Assembly (NCBI RefSeq): GCF_036417845.1
Contig: NC_089979.1
Coordinates: 115,167,415 to 115,231,414, forward strand
Reading direction: 5' to 3'
Length of the DNA stretch: 64,000 bases
Source of the DNA: Apteryx mantelli
Lineage: Eukaryota; Chordata; Aves; Apterygiformes; Apterygidae
Part shown: one piece after another, positions 49,865 through 59,595 of the stretch
Position numbering within the stretch: position 1 is the stretch's first letter
How the letters are laid out: each line of letters starts with the position of its first letter
The notes under the pieces: generated by a model
The model's database searches: none
What the model saw: only the letters and a program-made list of their open reading frames with translations
What the model was told of the DNA's origin: nothing
Position numbers and translations under genes: made by a program

Positions 49865-50453
49865 TCACAGAGTAATTCAGTATTGGAAGAGACCCTGGGG
49901 AGGGGGTGCTGGGGGGAGCTCTAGTCCAACCTCCTGCTCAAAGTGGGCTCTGCTATGAGCTCAGACCAGGTTGCTCAGGGTTTTGCCCAGATGGGTCTGG
50001 AACACCAAGGACGGAGCCTGCACAACCTCCCTGCGCAACTGCTCCAACACCTCACTGTCCTCACAGGGAAATTTTTTTCCTTATAGCTATTGTGAATCTC
50101 CCTTGTCTCAGCTCATTTCTGCTGTCTCTTGTCCTTCTGCCCTGCACTGCTGTGCAGAGCCTGGCTCCATCTCCTCGATGAGCTCCCCACAGGTCCTGGC
50201 GGGCTGCTGTCAGGCCCCCCTGGAGCCACTGTGCGCCCAGGCTGAACAAGCCCCATCCCGCAGCCTCTCCTCATGGGCCAAGGTCTTCAGCCTCACCACC
50301 AAGGGGGGCCTCCCCTGAGCTCACTCCCATTTACGTCTTTCATGTGCTGAGGGGCCCAAAACTGGATGCAATATCTGCATGTGGTCTAATGAGTGCCAGG
50401 TAGGAGGGGATAATCCCTTCTCTTGATCTACCAGCTGTGCTGGTCATACGGCC
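49865..50453 (-). mobile_element. CR1 LINE 3' portion, minus strand
   Basis: The plus strand starts with the complement of a CR1 3' end (CACAGAGTAATTCAG, ATTGGAAGAGACC, then CTAGTCCAACCTCCTGCTCAAAG). It continues with CCCAGATGGGTCTGGAACACCAAGGACGG, CTTCAGCCTCACC and GGGGCCCAAAACTGGATGCAATATCTGCATGTGGTCTAATGAGTGCCAGGTAGGAGGGGATAATCCC. The last block is the complement of the CR1 polymerase C-terminal region (pattern ALVRPHLEYC-Q-WAP). The element therefore runs right to left and ends near 49865. It is much less diverged than the other CR1 pieces in the window and clearly GC-richer than its surroundings, as bird CR1 usually is. It is separated from the upstream part of the same element (about 51016-51455) by LTR-like sequence. 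Confidence 0.8.
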
Positions 50454-50521
50454 CCAAATTTACTGTCACGCTACAAAGGTTTGATAGTAACAACTGAGAC
50501 AGTAACGTAATTAAAAAAAAG

Positions 50522-50527
50522 TTTATT
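50522..50527 (-). promoter_or_regulatory. Candidate LTR polyadenylation signal AATAAA
   Basis: AATAAA on the minus strand, about 60 bases before the proposed LTR terminus and about 435 bases downstream of the TATA box, as expected for the R region of an LTR. It lies in sequence context GAGGAAATAAAC. Confidence 0.5.
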
Positions 50528-50572
50528 TCCTCACAGAAGCTCTTAGATTAGTAAAATCCATTAAAATAATGC

Positions 50573-50757
50573 AATTACTAATTTAGAAAGGATAGTCCAA
50601 AATAAGGTGATTACTGATTTAGAAAGGATAGCCCAAAATCATCGATTACTGATTCAGAAAGGATAACCCGAAATCATCGATTACTGATTCAGAAAGGATA
50701 GCCCAAAATAATGCAATTACTGATTTAGAAAGGATAACCCGAAACCGTCGATTACTG
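50573..50757 (-). repeat. Five tandem 35-36 bp units inside the LTR
   Basis: Unit starts on the plus strand are 50573, 50609, 50644, 50679, 50715 and a partial sixth at 50750, giving periods of 36, 35, 35, 36 and 35. Each unit carries ATTACTGATT(T/C)AGAAAGG, ATA(A/G)CCC and AAAAT or GAAAT, then either CATCG or AATGC. Two alternating endings suggest growth by duplication of a two-unit block as well as of single units. Repeats of this kind are common in LTR U3 or R regions; a role as enhancer or transcript element is only inference. Confidence 0.9.
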
Positions 50758-50960
50758 CGCTATTAATTGGAAGCACTGCTTATCCCTACTTGAAAGCTTT
50801 CTTGTTCACTCTCTTAGTGAGAGGACTCTCAACCTCGAGGAGTTACCTTAACCCAGCGTCCCAGGAAAAGGGGAGGGGGGGGGAATACTCACGGTCCAGC
50901 CAGAGAGGATGGCAGGTCACATTCCCGTCCCTGCTCAAACTCTCTTAGCTGCCAAGTCTC

Positions 50961-50968
50961 TTTTTATA
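50961..50968 (-). promoter_or_regulatory. Candidate LTR TATA box
   Basis: TATAAAAA on the minus strand in context CCGTATAAAAAGAG. A GC-moderate region follows it, as at a retroviral U3/R boundary. No transcript evidence is available. Confidence 0.45.
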
Positions 50969-51015
50969 CGGCTGGGGCTCTGGGCAAACACTGCTTTGTG
51001 AGTTTCATAATAACA

Positions 51016-51455
51016 GGACTGTTTGTCTGCTTGGAAGGACCCTGCTAGTGAGGCAAGACCCCCAGGGCCTTTTCTGCAGAGTTGCCCCCCAGCCAGTCCC
51101 TTCCCAGCACCACAGGGGTTAATCCTTCCCAGATGCAGGGCTTTGCATTTGTCCTTGCTGAATTTCATAAGGTTCCTGTTTGACCATTCCTCCAGCCTGT
51201 CTAGGCCCCTCTGAATGATAGCCCTAACAGCTCTCACCTGACCTGACAACTGGTCACCCAAAGTTGATGTCATGTGCAAACCTGATGAGCGTGCACTCCA
51301 TCACCTCTTCCAGGTCATTGATAAAGATGTTGAATAGTACAGATCCCGGATAGACTAACTACTACCCTCTGAGCCCAACCACCTAACCAGTTATTTACCC
51401 CCCTAGTTGTCCACCCATTCAGACCATAAGGCCCCAACTTAGATACCTTTTGAGT
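51016..51455 (-). pseudogene. CR1 reverse transcriptase remnant
   Basis: The minus strand encodes pieces of the CR1 polymerase. From about 51450 comes KLGPYGLNGWT, then WLGGWAQRVVVS, matching the CR1 block with pattern KL-HGLDGWT and WLDGRAQRVVVN. A deletion then removes the usual VPQGSVLGP segment, and the frame continues as SVLFNIFINDLEE (from about 51343). Next is RFAHD at 51269-51283, where the family's catalytic FADD motif has lost its first aspartate. After a frameshift the frame reads IIQRGLDRLEEW and NLMKFSKDKCKALHLGR (51110-51205), the standard CR1 block after the catalytic site. CR1 similarity fades near 51050, where the LTR-like block begins. It is 5' truncated, as most CR1 copies are, and cannot make an active enzyme. 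Confidence 0.8.
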
Positions 51456-54400
51456 TGTTATACCATTAAGCGAAGTTCTCATGTCAAACCTTTTATTCTG
51501 TCTTTCATAACTTTCAAATTGCAAATGCTGTAAAGGAAACCTAAGACAGGAAAGCCAAAGCTTCTGTAGTGAATTTATCTTGCTAGTGGATCTACTGATA
51601 CACACCATAGACTTTTTTCTGAAATATGACCTCTCATTCAGATAATAAATTAATTTCTTTTGAGTATTTATTCAATTTCCTCCATTCTTTTTCATTTTTA
51701 TAGTTTAGGTCATATTATCCTGATAATATTGCACCATGCCAAATTTAAAATACATCCATTCCTATATCAATTAAGTACACATTGTTCATAGCAAACAAAG
51801 TGAGATGGAAAGACATTATATCTACTACACTAGCAGCAACATAACAATGTACACAGTGATCTTTGTTCATTAGATTTAGATAATATGCCTTTAATATTTA
51901 GACAATTGTCTGGGTTGATATGCAGGTTGCATTGCAACAAATCATATATTTGTTTGTTCAGAGATTTTGTCCAAAAAACGTTCACAGTATTTAGGTCATG
52001 ATTTCCTTTCAGTCTGAGTGACTCGCAAATTTATTTTGCTTCTTTGTCAGCAAGACTGTAGTATCAGTATCATGTAAACAAAGCAGCTAAAGCAAATTGC
52101 AGTCACTGTCCTATTTGAGTGAAAACTTTCACATTTTAAAGTTCTCCAAAGTGCAGCAAAACATATACTACTATATATTTTCAACAGGAGACTTCTTGTT
52201 TTTCTTTTTTTTCCCCTGAAGTTATTGAAGGTAGAATTTACTTGAGAATTTTGAAGGCTGTCAACCATTTCATAGTTATATAAGGAATCTTAATGCCTCC
52301 TGAATTTATCTTAAGAATTTTTCTGATCAGAGAATCCAGACTGCGAAAGCTTCATCTGCCTTCTTAGTTTACAGGAAGATCTTTACAAGAGTAGAAAACG
52401 CATTGTCAGTATCTACAGAAAAATGGAGTTAGTGAAATCATCAAACTGGGATGCACAAAAAGAACACTCTTGTTTCCAGTTACACACAAGGAAAGAGTTA
52501 AACTGTGGTTAGTGAGGCGTCTTGAAAAAGTTAACATTATCAAACAACTAACATTTGGTTCCTATTGCAAACTTTGGCAGAGACAGCTTAGCACTACAAC
52601 CAGTAGTTGATCCACTTGTTGTTGGAAGTGTAGCTTCAATCTTTTCAATCAGCAACATTAAACATTATAGTTTTAGCACCATAAAAATATGACCTTTATT
52701 TTTGTACTTAACTCAGTCACTATGTCATTAGTAAGAATAGTGTAAGATTCCAAATAAAAAAGCCAAACAGATTTCTTTGGCAAATTGAAATATTTAACTG
52801 GCCTCTTGGCTTTACAGATTCTTTACCTTCTTTGTGGGATAGTCTGTAGCAAGGGCAAATAAAGAAATAGACATTTATACCTCTGACCTGCTGATTCCAC
52901 TGAAAATAACTGCTTTTTCTTTTCTATATAGGTCTTTGGGACTCTGACAAGAAAATCATCTACAAAAAAGAATGGCAGTTAGAGGCCTGTTGATCCCACC
53001 AATGACAAAACTAAGGTCAGAAGCATTATGCAGAAAGTATGAGCTTTCTGCTGGTTTTGTGAAAAGAGCATATTCAAAGGGGGTGGGAGAAAAAAAAGTC
53101 AGTCAGGAGGCTACAGAAATCTTTCTCAGATGAATGGGAGCTGACTGGAACTAGAAATAGGGCCATGAGACAACAAACTCTGGCGAGAGAAAAAGCACCC
53201 CAGTGTATCCTTTGTGAGAGAAAAGGGCCACCTTTGTAAGACAGTCAACTCAGCTACAGAAAAGTCTGTAAAATGCAGAAGTCACTGAGTCTTATCCAGG
53301 CACACAGATTTCCTCTTCAGAAGAGGAACTACAGACTTTTAAAGAACAGACTTTCAACCCAGCTCTGGCGATAAAGACCAAACTGAAATCCCAGGGAAAA
53401 GAATCAGAGGTCAGTCCCAGACATGACTGTTAGCTAAGATGGAAATAAGATTCAATTGCTATTACTATTCTTTTTATTCAAGTCACATCTTTAACAAAAA
53501 TATGTCTAAACCTACCAGCATTTGGACAGTATTCAGCAAACAGGTAGAAATCATTACTATGTACATTGATATGCACTTCATTTTGCCTCATTAATATAAT
53601 TGGCCTGTGGAATTCACTGCCATAAAATTAAGGGTTGAACAGAACTCCCAAATATTTTAGACTGTTTATAATCAAAATATTAAAAACTATATGAATATTA
53701 TGACTCATCAATGGGATTATTCTTGTGTGTAAAGTTATCCAATGGGTAAAGGCTCCCTGGATCAAACACTAAGTTGGGTTCTTTGCATTCTGCTGCTAGC
53801 AGGAATCCTCCATGACTGCTTCAGTGTGTAATCTGTTCTGGCGTTCAACCTCTGCTCCTCTGTATCATTTGGCCACACTTTACAGTAGATGATGAATCAT
53901 ATCTGCTTCTCTTTTACCACATTGGATCCAGGTCGCTGGGAAAAAAGATTAGTCAAGAGTGCAAACCACAGCATTAACAGAACAAGAGGCTTGGATTTTT
54001 TTGTCAGAAACATTACAGGAAAGCCAGAGACAGGCAGCTCACAATGGGAAAACAAGTTGATTTAAGAAAGTATAAATACTGGTTCTAACTTAGAGGGCTT
54101 TGAATGTTGTATAGCAGTCATTATAAACCTCAGATGGAATCCTACGTGTAATGATTCTGTGAGTCATCATAATCATTCACCTTGAAATACTTGAAAAAAA
54201 AACCCTGCATAAATACACTTGAATACACTAAAGTTATAACAGCGTAAAGTTGGCAATCAGGAACCATTAGGGCTTGTCTCCATATGCCCCAACTGAAAAT
54301 AATGCAGTTATAATTTGAACTCTACAACAGAGATGGGTAAGTCATTTCCCCCCATACCTTCATAAAGAGGTGATCGTTCTAATACTCAACATTGTTCTGC

Positions 54401-55532
54401 AAAGGAAGTTCCAAAAATACTACTGTGGATTCATGTATCACTGCCTAATACAGGATGTGCTTAATGCTAGTCAATGTACCTCCGTTCCATTAACACCTTC
54501 CTTTAACTCCTTAATTTATTAGCAGAATTCATTAGTGTCAGAAAAATATCTTGAAATGCTCAAAGACAATTCAAATTACTATTACTGTAATTGGCATCAA
54601 CGTAAACTACATTCACTTTACTCACAGCTAACTGTGAGCATCAAATGTGATTTGGAAGTCATACATTTCTGGATAGAGGTATATATACTTTTCTGTGACT
54701 TTAATTGACTGATGTGGTTCTGGAAGTTTGTGCTTCAGTTAAGACTAATCACAGCACTTTCCTTTGCCAGGATCCTATGACATATTCAGCATCTTCAACT
54801 CTTAATGCATTGACAGCACTTTGACCTTCACCTTCATGTCACCCCCAACAAAACATTTAGGAGGTTTGGGAGTAGTTGCTGTTTATTTCCTTTCTCCTTC
54901 ATGAAAATGATAACACCAAGTCACCATGTCTGATTCAGCAGCGCTACTTAGATGTTATTCAGAACTTCCTGAATTTTTTCCACAATGTTGTCTTGCCTTA
55001 TTTGAAGAATACAAACAGAAATTCTATATTAAATGTGAACAGCTCTTCTGTGAAATCTCTGATCCCTTACAGCAATTTCTGCTAAAAGCTACACATTCAC
55101 TTTGCTTTTCTAAAGCCATTCACTAGCCTTTCCATAAGGAAAAATAAATCTTCTTCACTAATGACCTCTAATCATCATATTGGGTTTAAAAAAAAAATCA
55201 AGTCTGTTTTTCCTTTGATTTTGTCTTTGGAGAATCAGTTCCAGTTAATACGTAGCGCACCCCTCCCTTGGCTAAGCAGCACTGACCAGAGGTGATTTAT
55301 CCTACTGCCATTACCTAGGTAATTTGCCATGTATCATTACACTGTTGACCAGTGATTTGGGAGTCCCAGCAGTATCACTGGGATGTAAAACTACTGAGAA
55401 CCTACTATATGAAAGCTGGAGTTATTATAATGCTCCTCTCTGAGCTATTTAAGCCACTTTTAGGAGACCCTGGAGCTTGCTCCTTGAAGTACAGTATTTA
55501 TTTAACATGACAATTACAGACTTAAAAGCCCA
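51456..55532. other. Non-coding stretch, nothing recognised
   Basis: Plain AT-rich sequence to the left edge of the next hairpin relic. The word TTAGGGCTTGTCTCC near 54269 recalls the start of another sauropsid repeat but has no recognisable continuation. Open frames are at most 73 codons. Confidence 0.55.
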
Positions 55533-55598
55533 GGGCCTGATCCAAAGACTTCTGTAGTCAATGGCAGACTTTCTACTGATTTCCTTTGCATCAAGGCT
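55533..55598. repeat. Palindromic MITE-like hairpin relic
   Basis: GGGCCTGATCCAAAG at 55533-55547 and the complement of CTTTGCATCAAGGCT at 55584-55598 agree at 11 of 15 positions, with TAGTCAATGG between them. This is the arrangement of a hairpin repeat frequent in sauropsid DNA (pattern: GGGCCTGATCCAAAGCCCATTGAAGTCAATGG and its mirror). The inverted arms are seen directly; the family identity is from memory. Confidence 0.55.
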
Positions 55599-55827
55599 TC
55601 ACACATCACTTGCAGAAATTACAGCCACCATATTGCCCTCTTGCCCAAGTCACAAATGATAGCTCAAAAGGGGTGACCCCTTACGCCTAGCCATGCTGCT
55701 GCTCACAGCTGTGGAGAGGAAGAAAACTCTGCAGAGCCATTATATTGCCACCTCACAAACACGCAGGGAGGAAGTATGAAGAGCCTTAACTTTCAAGTCC
55801 TCAATTTTGTAATTTGGAAACAGCTTG

Positions 55828-55910
55828 CTCTCTCTGTCTCTCTCACACATACAGACACACACACACAGAAGATTCTTTTTGGCATTTGCCTTTTTTTTTT
55901 TTTTCTTTTT
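55828..55910. repeat. (TC)n-(CA)n microsatellite and T14 run
   Basis: Interrupted TC repeat at about 55828-55844, CA repeat at about 55844-55868, then T14 at 55891-55904 followed by CTTTTT. Directly visible; likely length-variable. Confidence 0.85.
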
Positions 55911-58900
55911 ATTCCACAGATTAGCCCAGTGAACAGAAATCAGAGTTTCAATACTAGAAGAAAATATCCTTTTGCTTCCAGCTGCTCAAGATTTTGTGAT
56001 GAGGCCATTTCTACACAGAGTTTGCAAGTATCAGCTCTGACTTCTTACTTATAAGAATGCTTTCTAAATTAAAAAAAATAAAATAAAAAAGCATATACCC
56101 AGACCACTCAGAATGAAAGCGCATGTTTTTTGCAAATTATCCTAATCTGCAAAATAAGGATTTTAAAACAGATACAACCTATGTACAAATATTTCACTCT
56201 GTGATACAGGAAACTTTAAAATACCACTAGACATGTTTTATACCACAATGATTGTGAATATAATCTTTCTCTAGTACAGAGGCAGCATACAGAGCCCCAG
56301 ATCTGTGATTTATCCACTGGATTTGCTTCATATTTAAAAACTCATGTTGTACATTTAAAAGATCTGTTGTTCTGAAAGTTCTTAGCTACAGAAAGGAACA
56401 GAATCCAAAAAACAACAAGGTCATAGTATGGCCAAATCATTCCTCAATTTTACTTTTTATTAAAGCTGCTTTGGGGTTTATGAGCTAAAGAAAGTTTGTT
56501 CCATTACCAAAAGGAAATGAACATACACCTCGAAATGACTAAGAATATTTATGGCACAGACTATCATCAGACAGAGCTGGTGCTTTCAGGAGCCATAACT
56601 GAGCAATGATATATAAAGACATATAATAAAGGCAATCAAGACAATACAATGTGACTAATATTCTCAAAGATTTTGGTACATTACCTACAGTATAAATTAA
56701 ACCTCTTTCTAATGTTAAATAATATCTCTTTTGTGTCTCAGAAGTCATACAAATGATTCCTTTAACACCAAACATATAAAAGTCTCTTTTATTTTTCTCT
56801 AATAATAGCGTATAATGCAACCCAAAAAACTGTGAAGTACTATAATAACTGAAAAAACAAAGCAGCAGCAATAAAAACTTATCAAAATTTAACTTGCTTT
56901 TTCCCCAGAGAAACCAGAATGTTGAAAAACAAAGAAAAAAGAAAAACACAGAATAAGATTAAGTATGAATTTTGGTATGTATGTAGATTATATTCTTGCA
57001 CATAGCAGAATGAAAGCAACCTCCTAAAAAATTTAGATTGTCTACTGCCAGACCATGAATGCTCCCGGCCTTCCTCTTGACTCTAAAGCTAGCATTAGAA
57101 TCTTTCAAGTTGAATATCCTTGTTTCACACCTACCTGACAACAGTGACATATGTTTAAGTTATTACATTACGCACATGTTCTTATGACATGCCAGGAGTT
57201 AATGTTTCTGATTTCTAAAGAAAACAATGGCTTCCTATTACCAGTTAACCAGTGTATTGCATATATGAGTGCAGCACAGTACAACTGCTGAGAAATTATA
57301 TGCATCGCCAATATACTTCTTTTACTAGTGCTAGTATTTTCTTTGTGTCTAGCTTTTACACAGTACTTGTACAAACACTTCGGAGGATTCATCTACCTTA
57401 TTTGCTCCACATACCCGATCTAAGCACACCTTGGGTAGCAGCTGCATACAATCCTTTTTGTAGAATTCCATGAAAAGGTCGGCTAAGCTTGTTAATGTAT
57501 TTAAGGTGTCTGTTCCATTTAAATCAAGTTAAAAAAATGGAATGGAGTCTAGTAAGAGAGAACAATTCTACATAAATGAAAAACATATGGAAATGCTCAA
57601 TAGGTCAACTATATAAAAACGTGTTATATACTGTGTTTATAGGTATTTCATTCACAGCTAGCATTAGGGTTTTACTGATAACCTGGTGAAAAGCACGTTA
57701 ATCTAACTAAGGGTTGCAAAACCCTTTTCTCTACGTTTCAGTGCAGACAACATAATAGCACAGTAACACATGATTATTTCAAAAAATATTAACTTGCACG
57801 TAATTCACATCATACTTTGATTGCAAATCAGTTCCACTTTTGTATCCAGATTTGTTTGCAGGTGACCTGTACATATGATATACCTAATCAAAACCTTCTG
57901 CTGTGAACATTTCTGAACTTTAAAGCTGTGATTATAGATCCAAAATCAGAATTCTATAGCGCAGGGTATCTTCAGTCAAAAGTGTTGGACATTTTATTGC
58001 AACTACTGAGACAACCTAATCTAAATAACATAGTGTCTGATTTCCTGGTGCCTGAGTATATCCAAAATTTGAACAAAAGCAAGTAGGCTAAGTCTAAACA
58101 TGAAAGCGCAAAGGAAAAAAAGCCATCGCACAGGAAAGACCTTGAAGGTACAGAAACAACTACATCCAGCAAAGAACTTAAGGGGGGAATTTATGTCTGT
58201 ACATTGCTTTCAGTGAAACTGCTGATATGACTGCAAATAAAATCAGATTTAGGTGCAGTGCTTTGTTGCAGCCTCTATTCTTGTTTCATTACAAGGAAGG
58301 TTTAACTGCCCCGTGTTCAAGGGACTTGCCTGGGAACTCCTGAAACCCTATGCAACCTCCTATTAGACCTGCATCTGATTAGACTTTGGATTTTTCAATC
58401 ACATATGTGAACACAATCCACATTTGCATAGCTCTGGAACTACATTAACGCAGCACACCATATTTGCCTTTACCCCTAGAAATCATGCCAGCTCCCTACA
58501 GAACGTAGCAACCAGTTGGCTATACTAGTACCAGTTAGGCATCTCAGCATAGCACATAGGATTCACTTTAAACTATCACCTCAGTAACTGAGAGACTGTC
58601 CTTCTCTTGCTGTACTGCAAGTGAATTTAAGGAACTAAAAGCCCTATACTGAACGCATGAGCAACTACGGCAGGAAGTTGTTAGCTGCTGGGCTCATGAC
58701 TCAGAAATCTGCTTTCCATTTACACCTGCTCCAGCCAGAGTCCCCGTACTCTTCTCAAAACAAACCTTTGATTGAGGCTGGGAGGTGTGACAGTAGGCGT
58801 GACTGTTGAATAAGGGAAAGCATGTGTGGGTTATGTCCTTTCTCAGACAGTATTTAGTTAAGAAGCAACCACTGATACTGGTTGGAATTTTTTTAATCAA

Positions 58901-59000
58901 CGGGCAGAGGGTCAAATGTAATATGAGAAATATACTTGTAGTATAATTGATGCTATAGACTGATATACTTGCTATCTATACCTCTACCTATAACAAACAT

Positions 59001-59074
59001 ATGCTTAATACATAAAGCTAGGTTATAAAACTACAATATAAACCTATGCTTAATACATATATATATATATATAT
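59001..59074. repeat. Word duplication with (AT)9 run
   Basis: ATGCTTAATACATA occurs at 59001 and again at 59046, 45 bases apart, and the second copy runs directly into (AT)9 at 59057-59074. Confidence 0.8.
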
Positions 59075-59549
59075 CTAGAACAAGAAGACTGTACCATTCT
59101 GTTTTCCATTTATTAATTTTTAGACAAACCTCAGAACCAAAATTCTATCTAAGGACAACAAATCAAATAAAAATAAAACTGTCTTCCATCACAGAAAATA
59201 CTGTATTCTGGAATTAAAGGTCCCATTTTGCAAGTAATATGAGTAAGAAGAAAATCTGAGTACTAAACACTGAAAAATTTCAAACCAAACCTTATTTCTG
59301 CAGGTATAATATAGCACCTTCAATGAATGTGGGATGAGGGATGGATATAAAAGAAACAAGAAAAACTGAAGTTCTGAACATCACCTACTAAAAATACTTA
59401 ACTCCATTTGTAAGATGTTGAAATAATAGCATTTTATTTTGAAGGTATAAAAAGGATATTGATCTACGCCCTTCTAGAATGTAGCAATGAGGCCTCAATC
59501 AAAAATCATGGGCTGCACAAATGAATTAACAAGAAAGAAGCCAAATTTG

Positions 59550-59595
59550 GGGCCAGACTATCAGCTGCTGGAAAAGCTCCACTGATTTGGGCTCT
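59550..59595. repeat. Possible half hairpin relic
   Basis: GGGGCCAGACTATCAGCTGCTGGAAAAGCTCCACTGATTTGGG resembles one arm and the centre of the hairpin family seen at 45249-45336 (pattern: GCCAGACCCTCAGCTGGTGTAAA, then CTCCATTGACTT). The other arm is not evident. Confidence 0.35.

Larger units (their letters stand above)
50464..51015 (-). mobile_element. LTR-like sequence inserted within the CR1
   Basis: Between the two CR1 parts lies about 550-590 bp unrelated to CR1. Read on the minus strand it has a TATA box (TATAAAAA, plus coordinates 50961-50968), then tandem 35-36 bp units, then AATAAA (50522-50527). About 60 bases later comes a plausible terminus, TAGCGTGACA at about 50464-50473. One possible 5' edge, TGTTATTATG ending at 51015, would give TG...CA ends, which is the normal form of retroviral-type LTRs. 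I could not find a matching target-site duplication, so both edges are provisional. A short GTAAATTTGGGG next to the 3' edge recalls the start of an endogenous retrovirus leader, but no internal genes follow. The simplest reading is a solo LTR of an avian endogenous retrovirus. Confidence 0.55.
55599..59549. other. Non-coding stretch with simple repeats
   Basis: Holds the TC/CA tract and T14 run at 55828-55904, and an (AT)9 run at 59057-59074. A 136-codon minus-strand open frame at 56539-56949 is rich in Phe, Leu and Tyr because the DNA is AT-rich; it has no recognisable membrane-protein family pattern. Confidence 0.55.

Noticed and set aside
49906-50318. Plus-strand frames of 91 and 115 codons
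   Set aside because: They are antisense to the CR1 3' portion, which is GC-rich and therefore poor in stops.
50573-50757. 35-bp tandem units as a CRISPR array
   Set aside because: Units abut directly with no unique spacers, and the setting is a vertebrate LTR.
50935-51279. 114-codon minus-strand frame as a possible gene
   Set aside because: Its first part is the CR1 polymerase block after a frameshift, and its second part reads through the junction into the LTR-like sequence. It is a chance fusion, not a gene.
54262-54300. TTAGGGCTTGTCTCC resembling the start of a sauropsid repeat
   Set aside because: Only about 15 bases match and nothing continues the pattern.
56539-56949. 136-codon minus-strand open frame rich in Phe, Leu and Tyr
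   Set aside because: The residue bias follows from AT-rich DNA and T-runs. There is no family pattern, and a polyphenylalanine start reflects an A-rich tract on the plus strand.
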